A stretch of DNA of 6,435 bases from an uncultured Streptomyces sp. (GCA_946480485.1 CAMLJW010000316.1:1-6435), one strand, 5' to 3'. Numbered from the stretch's first letter, positions 1-5,663 are shown. Notes: a model not told the origin generated them from the letters alone. Program-made: numbers and translations.

Positions 1-620
1 GCGCCGAATGCGGGCGGCGGCGCGGTGGCCTGGGCGGGCGGCGCGAAGGACGGGGCGTCGGCCTGCGGCTGCGGCTGAGCGGCGGGCTCCTCCACGGCGA
101 CCTCACCGCCGAAGTTCTTCAGCAGCGCGTCAAGTCCACCGTCGAAGCCCTGCCCGACCGCCGCGAAACGCCATACGTCCTTGAGGTAGAAGTCGCCGAG
201 CATCACGGCGCGTTCGGTGGAGAACTCGCCGCCGCTGAACGAGTACCGGGCCACCTCCTCGCCGCCCGCGACGATGCGGAGGTATCCGGGAGCGATCTTC
301 GCCATCTGCCCCGCGCCGTCGATCGTCGCTGTGAACGACAGCTTCTGGATCTGCGGCGGGATCTTGTCGAGCGTGACACGGAAGGACTCCGTGTCGCCCG
401 CCTGCGCACCCAGGAGCTGAATGGCCTCCTCGGGGGTCTTCGGCTGGTTGAAGAAGACGAAGTACCGGTCATCCGAAAGCCGTTCGTCGGCGTCCAGACC
501 GAAACAGCTGATGTCGAAGGTCAGTCCGGGGCCGGTGATCTGCACACCTACGTACAGATCGGTGCCCGCGGTGAGGTCACTGATCTTGGCCTTGTGGCCG
601 CGTTGGAATTCCCTGGCCAT
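1..620 (-). CDS. TerD-domain protein, N-terminal part (runs off left edge)
   Basis: This is a TerD/TerZ-family (tellurium-resistance/stress) protein, open through the left edge with 206 codons visible. Residues 1-172 form the TerD beta-sandwich. Recognisable family segments are FDISCFGLDAD (35-45), SDDRYFVFFNQ (49-59), and the C-terminal VWRFAAVGQGFDGGL (149-163). Acidic residues around 43-51 and 76-78 lie where the family binds calcium. From about residue 173 the sequence becomes a Pro/Ala/Gln-rich linker, so a second domain probably follows outside the window; from memory, some Streptomyces TerD proteins of this type carry an AIM24 domain there, which cannot be seen here. The ATG at 620 is chosen because MAREFQRG is a typical start for this group. 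A GGGGGA at 633-638 lies 12 nt upstream, slightly far for a Shine-Dalgarno. There is no signal peptide or membrane segment, so it is likely cytosolic. TerD proteins are associated with stress, phage and metal responses, but the biochemical role is unclear. Confidence 0.9.
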   Translation of the reverse strand, partial: MAREFQRGHKAKISDLTAGTDLYVGVQITGPGLTFDISCFGLDADERLSDDRYFVFFNQPKTPEEAIQLLGAQAGDTESFRVTLDKIPPQIQKLSFTATIDGAGQMAKIAPGYLRIVAGGEEVARYSFSGGEFSTERAVMLGDFYLKDVWRFAAVGQGFDGGLDALLKNFGGEVAVEEPAAQPQPQADAPSFAPPAQATAPPPAFG

Positions 621-665
621 GCGTAACGACCGTCCCCCATCCCGAATACGAGTGCGTCGCGCGCC

Positions 666-695
666 AGGCTAACGGCAAATCCGGACGCGGGCGAA
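666..695 (-). promoter_or_regulatory. Possible promoter for the terD-like gene
   Basis: On the minus strand a -10-like TAGCCT (666-671) sits 18 nt downstream of a weak -35-like TTCGCC (690-695). This would start the transcript roughly 40 nt before the ATG at 620. The -35 match is poor. The gap 621-765 contains no gene and is the only room for a promoter if the gene is not co-transcribed with the peptidase gene upstream. Confidence 0.25.
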
Positions 696-765
696 GCCGG
701 TACAGACCCGGTACACAATCCCTGCCTGCCGACCGTGCCGACGCTGTCACGGTGGGAAGACGCAG

Positions 766-1359
766 TCACTCGTCCTGCGCGGGCAGATGGGGCAGCCGGT
801 CGGCGGCGACCACACCTTCGAGGTAGCCGCGGGCCCGCTCCGTACGCGGATAGCCCTCGAGGAGCTGCCAGAAACGCGGCCCGTGGCCGGGCACGAGAAG
901 GTGTGCGAGCTCGTGGACGAGGACATAGTCGACGACGTATTCGGGCATGCCCTGCAGCCGGTGCGAAAGGCGGATGCTGCCCTCGGCGGGCGTGCACGAG
1001 CCCCAGCGGGTGTTCTGGTTGGTGACCCAACGGACCGAGGCGGGCCGGGCCCGGCCGTCGAAGTACAGTTCGGAGAGCCGGGCGGCACGCTCGGAGAGCT
1101 CCGCGTCACCGAGAACCCGCTTGTTCTCCTGGGCGGCGAGCTTGTCGAGCATGACGCTCACCCAGCGCTGCTCCTCCGCCTCGGACATCCGGGCGGGGAT
1201 GAGCACGACGGTGCGATCGCCCTCGCGGTACGCGGAGACCGTTCTGCGTCGGCGCGTGCTCCTGCGGACCTCGATCGCGCTCGACCTTGAGCCGCTTGGC
1301 GGCTGGCTCGTCGTGCTGCGCTGTGGCTTTCCGGCGCGGTGCAGTGGGTCGGCGGGCAC
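766..1359 (-). CDS. YgjP-like (DUF45) M48-type zinc metallopeptidase
   Basis: This 197-residue protein belongs to the YgjP/DUF45 family of SprT/WSS1-like zincins, called 'M48 family metallopeptidase' in many genomes. The gluzincin motif HELAH is at residues 149-153 (two zinc-binding His and the catalytic Glu), followed by H159 in GHGPRFW. The family hallmark NTRWGSC lies at 116-122, and IRLSHRL at 129-135. Residues 1-40 are basic and low-complexity (RRSTRRRR) with no obvious signal peptide or membrane helix, so it is probably cytosolic. The substrate is unknown; related SprT-type proteins act on DNA-bound or misfolded proteins, but that should not be transferred here without evidence. The start is a GTG at 1359 with no clear Shine-Dalgarno. 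The near-adjacent candidate promoter would leave a leader of only about 11 nt, which could explain the weak site. It is divergent from the ThiF-like gene and lies 145 bases before the TerD-like gene on the same strand. Confidence 0.88.
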   Translation of the reverse strand: MPADPLHRAGKPQRSTTSQPPSGSRSSAIEVRRSTRRRRTVSAYREGDRTVVLIPARMSEAEEQRWVSVMLDKLAAQENKRVLGDAELSERAARLSELYFDGRARPASVRWVTNQNTRWGSCTPAEGSIRLSHRLQGMPEYVVDYVLVHELAHLLVPGHGPRFWQLLEGYPRTERARGYLEGVVAADRLPHLPAQDE

Positions 1360-1376
1360 GCCCCGACGGTACCTGT

Positions 1377-1405
1377 TGCGTAGGGCGGAAGTCCCGCCTG
1401 TGCAA
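1377..1405 (-). promoter_or_regulatory. Candidate promoter of the metallopeptidase gene with an inverted repeat in its spacer
   Basis: On the minus strand TTGCAC (1400-1405) and TACGCA (1377-1382) are separated by 17 nt. The -35 is good; the -10 lacks the final T. The spacer contains an inverted repeat, GGCGG at 1384-1388 and CCGCC at 1394-1398, which could be a small operator or chance in a GC-rich genome. Transcription would begin near 1370, giving a very short leader to the GTG at 1359. Confidence 0.35.
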
Positions 1406-1464
1406 CGGTTCGACGCCGATCCGAACTCCGCCGCGCTTGATTCATACGACTAATACCCACCATC

Positions 1465-1473
1465 TGTGGATAA
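1465..1473 (-). promoter_or_regulatory. DnaA-box 9-mer (TTATCCACA)
   Basis: TGTGGATAA on the plus strand is the exact complement of the consensus DnaA box TTATCCACA. It lies in the intergenic region between the divergent metallopeptidase and ThiF-like genes. I found only one box, so this is not an origin. It could be a titration or regulatory site, or simply a chance match. No convincing -10/-35 pair for the plus-strand operon was found in 1360-1570; a TAACTT at 1471-1476 lacks a matching -35. Confidence 0.4.
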
Positions 1474-1570
1474 CTTTCGGCACTCGACGGGCGATCCCGG
1501 CATGCTGACATTCGACCGGCGAAGCAGGACGAACACCGCCGGCACAACAGGGACGTACGGGGGGTCTGTC

Positions 1571-2764
1571 ATGCATCCGATGGTGAAGCCGGCGCTGCGG
1601 CGCGCCTGGCGGGATCTGAACAGTGTGCAGTTCGGAATCGCACCCCCACACGCGATGGTGCTCGGCCCGATGGACACGGCGACGGGCAGCTTTCTGAGCC
1701 TGCTCGACGGAACACGCGGGCTTCCTCTCCTACGGGAGGAGGGGCGCCGTGTGGGTCTGCCAGACAACCATGTCGACGGGCTCGTGGAGCGGCTGGCCCG
1801 GGCCGGACTTCTGGACGACGCGACGGGCGGCGGTCCGGCCGCCGACGCCCTGCGGGCGAAAAAAGCTGTCCTTGACCGGCTGCGCCCTGATCTTGCCTCG
1901 CTCTCGCTGGTCGCCCCCGAGCCGGGCGACGGCATACGCCGGTTGGCGGCCCGCCGCTCCCTGCATGTGCAGGTGCGGGGCGCGGGCCGGGTGGGAGTGG
2001 TCTTGGCCGCCGCGCTGGCCGGCGCGGGCGTGGGTTATGTCGACGTACGCGACGGTGGCTGCGTCGAGCCAGGGGACGTGGCACCGGGCGGGCTGCCCGC
2101 CGACTCCATCGGCGAGCGCAGGGAAGAGGCCGCACGGCGGGCGGTGCGCCGGGCGGCACCGGACCGCCCGGCACGGCGCCGCGGACAGTCGCCCTCTGAC
2201 GAAAAGGACCCCGGTTTCTCCCTGGTGATCATCGCACCGCGGGACGGCCTCGCCGCCCATGCACCCGACCCGACCGCCGCCGAACCGCTGATCGCTTCCG
2301 GAGCGCCGCATCTGTACGCAGGAGTCGTGGAAGGCACCGGAATCGTCGGCCCTCTGGTCCTGCCGGGCGGCACCGCCTGCGCGGGCTGTCTGGACCTGGG
2401 CCGCACCGACCGGGACCCGACCTGGCCGCGTCTGCTCGCGCAGTGGCGCTCCGGGCGGCAGCCACGCCAGGTCCCGGCATGCGATCTGACGCTGTCGGCC
2501 ACGGTCGCCGGGCTGGCCGCGGGTCACGCACTCGCTTTCCTCGACGGGGAGTTGCCGTCGAGCGCGGGGGCTCGCTGGGAAGCGTCGGTGCCCGGTTTCG
2601 CCTGGCACGCACGGCCGGTGTGGCCGCATCCCGCATGCCCCTGCGGGACCGCGGACGAAGCTAAGGGGGAGCGGACCTCAAAGGACGACAGTCGGCAGGA
2701 GACAATGGCGGAGCAACAGCCGCACGCGGCTCGGCTGTCCGGTACTTGGAGGGCGCATGTCTGA
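1571..2764 (+). CDS. ThiF/E1-like protein with N-terminal RRE-like domain and degenerate adenylation site
   Basis: The protein has 397 residues. Residues about 5-85 form a small alpha/beta domain (VQFGI, then FLSLLDGTRG at 41-50, then LVERLARAGLLDD) that resembles the PqqD/RRE-like leader-binding region of E1-like proteins from thiazole/oxazole RiPP pathways. Residues about 130-330 form a Rossmann-type ThiF fold with the nucleotide-binding turn GAGRVG at 137-142 and an acidic residue after strand 2 (D161). C270/C273 (CAGC) and C356/C358 (CPC) are likely zinc ligands. The Arg of the ThiF-type NxNRQ loop is not found, and the usual Lys of the GxxKA segment is Arg (GERREEA, 181-187), so adenylation activity is doubtful. 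The ATG at 1571 follows GGGGGG (1559-1564) by 6 nt; an upstream in-frame extension to 1466 has no such site. The end overlaps the kinase gene by 8 bases, implying an operon with coupled translation. The substrate is unknown and no precursor peptide is seen nearby. Confidence 0.82.
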   Translation: MHPMVKPALRRAWRDLNSVQFGIAPPHAMVLGPMDTATGSFLSLLDGTRGLPLLREEGRRVGLPDNHVDGLVERLARAGLLDDATGGGPAADALRAKKAVLDRLRPDLASLSLVAPEPGDGIRRLAARRSLHVQVRGAGRVGVVLAAALAGAGVGYVDVRDGGCVEPGDVAPGGLPADSIGERREEAARRAVRRAAPDRPARRRGQSPSDEKDPGFSLVIIAPRDGLAAHAPDPTAAEPLIASGAPHLYAGVVEGTGIVGPLVLPGGTACAGCLDLGRTDRDPTWPRLLAQWRSGRQPRQVPACDLTLSATVAGLAAGHALAFLDGELPSSAGARWEASVPGFAWHARPVWPHPACPCGTADEAKGERTSKDDSRQETMAEQQPHAARLSGTWRAHV

Positions 2765-4142
2765 TCTTCCCCGGAAGGCGGTCACCCGGACCGCCAAGCT
2801 CGCCGCCCTACCGCTCGGCTTCGCCGGGCGGGCCACCTGGGGCCTCGGCAAACGGATCGGCGGGAAATCCGCGGAGATCGTGGGACGCGAGCTGCAACAG
2901 CGCACAGCGGAGCAACTGTTCAAGGTGCTCGGCGAGCTCAAGGGCGGCGCGATGAAGTTCGGGCAGGCGCTGTCCGTCTTCGAATCGGCGCTGCCCGAGG
3001 AGGTCGCAGGTCCCTATCGCGCGGCGCTGACCAAGCTCCAGGAGGCGGCCCCGCCCATGCCGACGCGCACGGTGCACTCCGTGCTCGAGGAGCAGCTCGG
3101 CGAGGACTGGCGCGACCTGTTCATGGAGTTCGAGGACAAACCCGCTGCGGCTGCCTCGATCGGACAGGTGCACCGCGCGGTGTGGCATGACGGCCGAGAA
3201 GTCGCTGTCAAGGTGCAGTACCCCGGGGCGGGCGAGGCTTTGCTCTCCGACCTGACCCAGCTCAGCCGCTTCGCCCGCCTTCTGGGGCCGCTGATTCCAG
3301 GGATGGATATCAAGCCGCTCATCGCGGAGATGCGCGACCGGGTGTCCGAGGAGCTCGACTACGGCCTGGAGGCACAGGCCCAGCAGGCTCACGCGGACGA
3401 GTTCGCAGACGACCCGGATGTGCTGGTGCCGGCTGTTGTACACCAGTGCGAGCAGGTGCTGGTGACCGAGTGGATCGACGGGATACCGCTGTCGGAGGTG
3501 ATCGCCGACGGTACGGAGGAGCAGCGGGACCGGGCAGGCCAGCTCCTGGCCCGCTTCCTCTTCTCAGGCCCGGCCCGCACCGGCCTTCTGCACGGCGACC
3601 CGCACCCGGGCAACTTCCGCCTCCTGCCCAGCGGCTCCGGCGACCCCGACGGCAAGGACAGCTGGCGCCTGGGCGTTCTGGACTTCGGTACCGTGGACCG
3701 CCTCCCGGGCGGCCTTCCGCCGACCATCGGCAACTCGTTGCGGCTGACCCTCGACGGCGAGTCCGCAACGGTCTACGAGTTGCTGTGCGAGGAAGGCTTC
3801 GTCAAGGAGTCCATAGAACTCGACCCGGACGCCGTCCTGGGATATCTGCTCCCCATCATCGAACCGGCCCAGGTCGACGAGTTCGCCTTCACCCGAGGCT
3901 GGATGCGCAGCCAGGCGGCCCGGATCGCCGACCCCCGCTCCCCCGCGTACCAGCTCGGCAAGCAGCTCAACCTGCCCCCGTCGTATCTGCTGATCCACCG
4001 GGTGACCCTGAGCACAATCGGCGTGCTGTGCCAATTGGACGCCTCGGTACGGCTCCGGGACGAACTCGTGGAGTGGCTGCCGGGCTTTCTCGCCGAGGAC
4101 GAGACCGCCCTGAAGGAGGAGGAGTCGGCCGCCGAGGTGTGA
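2757..4142 (+). CDS. AarF/ABC1/UbiB-family atypical protein kinase-like protein
   Basis: This 461-residue member of the ABC1/ADCK/UbiB family retains all the family motifs. These are the KxGQ motif KFGQ (67-70); the Ala-rich loop that replaces the Gly-rich loop, AAAASIGQVHR (130-140); the beta-3 lysine in VAVKVQYPG (K152); the EELDY segment (198-202); the catalytic loop HGDPHPGN (279-286, with D281 and N286); and the metal-binding DFG (309-311). It therefore looks competent to bind and hydrolyse ATP. Relatives support isoprenoid-lipid/quinone biosynthesis. No strong C-terminal transmembrane helix is visible, unlike proteobacterial UbiB, so it is probably soluble or peripheral. The ATG at 2757 follows GGAGGG (2748-2753) closely and lies inside the end of the ThiF-like gene, indicating translational coupling. 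It is convergent with the wblC operon. In M. tuberculosis an ABC1 kinase gene (Rv3197) also faces whiB7, and from memory it has been linked to macrolide tolerance. The same role here is an inference. Confidence 0.92.
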   Translation: MSDLPRKAVTRTAKLAALPLGFAGRATWGLGKRIGGKSAEIVGRELQQRTAEQLFKVLGELKGGAMKFGQALSVFESALPEEVAGPYRAALTKLQEAAPPMPTRTVHSVLEEQLGEDWRDLFMEFEDKPAAAASIGQVHRAVWHDGREVAVKVQYPGAGEALLSDLTQLSRFARLLGPLIPGMDIKPLIAEMRDRVSEELDYGLEAQAQQAHADEFADDPDVLVPAVVHQCEQVLVTEWIDGIPLSEVIADGTEEQRDRAGQLLARFLFSGPARTGLLHGDPHPGNFRLLPSGSGDPDGKDSWRLGVLDFGTVDRLPGGLPPTIGNSLRLTLDGESATVYELLCEEGFVKESIELDPDAVLGYLLPIIEPAQVDEFAFTRGWMRSQAARIADPRSPAYQLGKQLNLPPSYLLIHRVTLSTIGVLCQLDASVRLRDELVEWLPGFLAEDETALKEEESAAEV

Positions 4143-4408
4143 GCTTGGGGGCATGCGCTTGGGCTGGGCTCTTGGAGTCGACTTCCGCCGGTCTTCTGCC
4201 CTTCCGGGCGACCGCGCACCACCTTCACCGAGTGAACCACCGCCCGCGTGTGGGCCAAGCTGCTCCGACTGGTGGGAGAACCGCCAGCAGTGGTAACGAG
4301 ATCGCCGGTCGTATCACCCGCCGCACCGGCGCCAGTGGAGAGGGGGCTGGCGAGACCTGGGGCTCGTCACGCGGCGGCCGAATCGGCGGATGGGCAGGCG
4401 CAACGCGC
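4143..4408. other. Gene-free stretch downstream of the AarF-like gene
   Basis: No coding region is supported between the AarF-like stop and the shared terminator. Open frames here on both strands lack ribosome sites and family resemblance, and they continue frames antisense or out of phase to real genes. I see only a weak 6-bp inverted repeat (CGCCAG at 4330-4335 with CTGGCG at 4347-4352) and a short hairpin GGCGC/GCGCC (4397-4409) next to the terminator. The stretch is most likely the 3' untranslated region of the thiF-like/aarF-like transcript. Confidence 0.6.
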
Positions 4409-4442
4409 CGCGGGGGCCGACCCGTTCGGACCGGCCCCCGCG
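4409..4442. terminator. Bidirectional intrinsic terminator between convergent operons
   Basis: There is a perfect 11-bp GC stem: CGCGGGGGCCG (4409-4419) pairs with CGGCCCCCGCG (4432-4442) around a 12-nt loop. On the plus strand it is followed by a T-rich stretch (GGTTTGCTTCTGTTGTTG, 4449-4466), so it should end the AarF-like transcript. On the minus strand it lies about 45 nt after the stop of the small ORF at 4487, with a poor U-tract, so termination in that direction is less certain. Confidence 0.75.
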
Positions 4443-4486
4443 AGCAGCGGTTTGCTTCTGTTGTTGTCGCTGTGTGGCAACACGCC

Positions 4487-4810
4487 TTACTGCATGACCG
4501 CCATGGCCAGGGCGCGGCGGGCGCGGAGCGCCGCGCGCTCGGCGCGGCGCTGCAGCCGGCGGGCCACCGCCAGGCGGATCGCCCGGCGCCCGGCCTCGGC
4601 GGCGCGCTGCCGCTCGTGCATATGCGCACGAGCCAGGGCTTCTGGGATGAGTTGCATCTCGCGGGTCCTGTTCTGACGTGAGTCCTTCGCGCCGGTGGTG
4701 GGGAGGTCTGCAATCGCGGAGCCGGCGGGCTCGCTGGTGGACGGCTTCATCGGGCCCTGCTTCTTGGGGTCGTGCGTCAGAGGGCGATCGATCGTTCCAG
4801 CGGTGTTCAT
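4487..4810 (-). CDS. Small Arg/Ala-rich helical protein, translationally coupled to wblC
   Basis: I do not recognise a named family. The 107-residue product has a disordered, polar N-terminus (1-50). A C-terminal block of about 55 residues, dense in Arg and Ala (for example RRAIRLAVARRLQRRAERAA), should form a long, highly basic amphipathic helix that could bind RNA, the ribosome or DNA. The ATG at 4810 overlaps the wblC stop as ATGA (4807-4810), with no separate Shine-Dalgarno, so it is probably translated by ribosomes finishing wblC. G/C at third codon positions is high from the first codons, supporting the long form. An internal ATG at 4657 has AGGA 8 nt upstream and could give a 56-residue form containing only the helix. 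From memory, similar short Streptomyces proteins ending in arrays like this exist. It should be expressed under the same antibiotic-responsive control as wblC. Confidence 0.72.
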   Translation of the reverse strand: MNTAGTIDRPLTHDPKKQGPMKPSTSEPAGSAIADLPTTGAKDSRQNRTREMQLIPEALARAHMHERQRAAEAGRRAIRLAVARRLQRRAERAALRARRALAMAVMQ

Positions 4811-5175
4811 GCCGCAACCGCGTTCTTGCGCGGGCGGCCACGCGGCCGCTTCCGGGCGACCACGACACCCTGGACGAAGAGCTCCCCGCCCCAGACGCCC
4901 CAGGGCTCACGCCGCTCCCTGGCGCCGGCGAGGCAGGCCTCGATCAGCGGGCAGGTGCGGCAGAGGGACTTGGCGTACTCGACATCGGCCGGCGACTCGG
5001 CGAAGAAGACCTCCGGGTCGTAGGAACGGCAGGGGACGGGCACGCCGAGGTTCTCGATGGCGTCGTCGAGCGCGGTGAGCGCAGTGAGCGGGGTCAAGGT
5101 GGAGTCCTCCGTGAGGCCGGGCGGGGGGATCGTTTCGGAAGGCGGTACGGACGGGGCGTGCGCTTCGAGTTGCAC
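4807..5175 (-). CDS. wblC: WblC/WhiB7-type antibiotic-resistance transcriptional activator
   Basis: This is a 122-residue WhiB-family iron-sulfur protein. Four cysteines are placed for a [4Fe-4S] cluster: C49, C72, C75 and C81 (C-x22-C-x2-C-x5-C, including SLCRTCPLIEAC). They are followed by the beta-turn GVWGGE (93-98) that contacts the principal sigma factor. The C-terminus carries an AT-hook, RGRPRK (112-117), which distinguishes the WhiB7/WblC subfamily and reads AT-rich DNA just upstream of the -35. In this subfamily the protein activates intrinsic-resistance genes and its own promoter when translation is inhibited. The GTG at 5175 follows GAGGAAG (5183-5189) by 7 nt. A small stem-loop (5201-5217, CCGGCC/GGCCGG) lies upstream of the ribosome site. 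The gene is preceded by an attenuator leader and overlaps the next ORF by four bases. All key residues are intact. Confidence 0.96.
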   Translation of the reverse strand: MQLEAHAPSVPPSETIPPPGLTEDSTLTPLTALTALDDAIENLGVPVPCRSYDPEVFFAESPADVEYAKSLCRTCPLIEACLAGARERREPWGVWGGELFVQGVVVARKRPRGRPRKNAVAA

Positions 5176-5200
5176 GGTTCGTCTTCCTCGTCTGGTCGTT

Positions 5201-5217
5201 CCGGCCTGTTGGGCCGG
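5201..5217 (-). repeat. Stem-loop upstream of the wblC ribosome-binding site
   Basis: A 6-bp inverted repeat, CCGGCC (5201-5206) and GGCCGG (5212-5217), has a 5-nt loop. It is 11 nt upstream of the GAGGAAG site (5183-5189) and does not cover it, so it may shape or insulate the site. No U-tract follows, so it is not a terminator. Confidence 0.45.
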
Positions 5218-5290
5218 GTGTCGGCTGATACCGGGTTTTTTCTTGTCCCGAGGCCCCTTCGCTTCGTTGTCCCTGGTGGGGGCAAACAGA

Positions 5291-5325
5291 AGGGCCGCGG
5301 ATCCCGGATGGGGTTCCGCGGCCCT
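5291..5325 (-). terminator. Intrinsic terminator (attenuator) in the wblC leader
   Basis: On the minus strand an 11-bp stem, AGGGCCGCGGA (5315-5325) with TCCGCGGCCCT (5291-5301), continues past one T-T mismatch into a CCC/GGG pair (5303-5305 with 5311-5313) around a 5-nt loop. The transcript then runs TCTGTTTG (5283-5290), an interrupted U-tract. It lies 23 nt after the uORF stop and about 115 nt before wblC, so by default it would end transcripts before the gene. Confidence 0.88.
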
Positions 5326-5384
5326 GAAGGCGCCGGCCTGATCGTCGATCAGGCTGGATCACTCCAGGGTTCAGGCCCACGGAA
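5314..5384 (-). promoter_or_regulatory. Antiterminator helix competing with the wblC attenuator
   Basis: The leader segment 5384 to 5370 (TTCCGTGGGCCTGAA on the minus strand) can pair with 5328 to 5314 (TTCAGGGCCGCGGAA). Of 15 positions, 13 are Watson-Crick pairs, one is a G-U wobble (5379/5319) and one is a G-G mismatch (5376/5322). The helix uses the entire upstream arm of the terminator, so the two structures exclude each other. The 41-nt loop contains the separate hairpin over the uORF stop (5336-5354). The 5' arm is exactly uORF codons 94-98, so a ribosome translating the end of the uORF would block it. Confidence 0.75.
5336..5354 (-). repeat. Hairpin spanning the uORF stop codon
   Basis: An 8-bp perfect inverted repeat, GCCTGATC (5336-5343) and GATCAGGC (5347-5354), with a 3-nt loop, includes the TGA stop of the uORF (5349-5351). 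It is compatible with both the terminator and the antiterminator, nesting in the antiterminator loop. It may bring the two antiterminator arms together, pause polymerase, or be opened by a terminating ribosome. Confidence 0.6.
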
Positions 5385-5663
5385 GGCCCACATCGTGTGG
5401 TGCGTCTGCTTGCGGGATCCGGCACCGGCGGCCGCGAAGGCATAGGCCTGCGCCTGTGCCTTTGCTGCTTCCCGTGCCTGGGTCGGTCGCTCATTGCGCT
5501 CACGGACGGGAAGACCCGCGAGAGACACAGTGGAGGCCGGCCGGACGGCAGGAATGCCCGACAGACCAGTGCCCAGGTTCGAGAAGCCGAGCAGGCACGT
5601 GGAGACGACCGAGCAATCGGTCATTTTGACGGTGCTGATAGAGCTGGCGTTGATGCTGATCAC
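5349..5663 (-). CDS. uORF leader peptide of wblC (104 aa)
   Basis: The reading frame starts at a GTG (5663) preceded by a perfect AGGAGG (5672-5677) with 8-nt spacing, the strongest ribosome site in the window. It encodes a 104-residue peptide ending at TGA (5349-5351). The first third is rich in Ser/Thr and aliphatic residues with good G/C third positions. Residues 64-82 are Ala/Gln-rich, and both Trp codons (W92, W100) fall close to the stop. There is no known domain; the likely function is regulatory, its translation deciding whether the downstream terminator forms. A longer frame opening with TTG at 5771 would start upstream of the predicted transcript start and is unlikely. An internal ATG (codon 14, 5624) has no ribosome site. 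Confidence 0.78.
   Translation of the reverse strand: MISINASSISTVKMTDCSVVSTCLLGFSNLGTGLSGIPAVRPASTVSLAGLPVRERNERPTQAREAAKAQAQAYAFAAAGAGSRKQTHHTMWAFRGPEPWSDPA

Noticed and set aside
732..753. ACCGTG/CACGGT hairpin after the metallopeptidase stop
   Set aside because: The 6-bp stem with a 10-nt loop has no U-tract on the minus strand, which is too weak to call a terminator.
1466..1570. Upstream in-frame extension of the ThiF-like gene by 35 codons
   Set aside because: It has no ribosome site at the GTG and runs through the DnaA-box region. The ATG at 1571 has GGGGGG at ideal spacing and begins the conserved sequence.
1571..2764. RiPP (thiazole/oxazole peptide) biosynthetic cluster around the ThiF-like gene
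   Set aside because: No YcaO, dehydrogenase or precursor-like small ORF is visible in the window; domain resemblance alone is not enough.
4148..4158. GGGGCATGCGC shared with 5790-5800 in the wblC promoter
   Set aside because: Only 11 bases match. The -35 hexamer and AT-rich block are not duplicated, so a second WblC site is not supported.
3446..4681. 411-codon plus-strand open frame overlapping the AarF-like gene end and beyond
   Set aside because: It is out of frame with the clearly recognisable kinase, has Arg/Pro/Gly-rich shadow composition, and has no ribosome site or family motif.
5236..5241. Run of six T on the plus strand as a terminator tail
   Set aside because: It is on the strand opposite to the transcript, with no plus-strand gene upstream and no adjacent stem. 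On the wblC transcript it is an A-run.
5430..5438. Alternative antiterminator arm (TTCGCGGCC) within the uORF
   Set aside because: It can pair 9 bases with the terminator arm with one bulge, but it is farther away and weaker than the 14-pair helix from 5370-5384.
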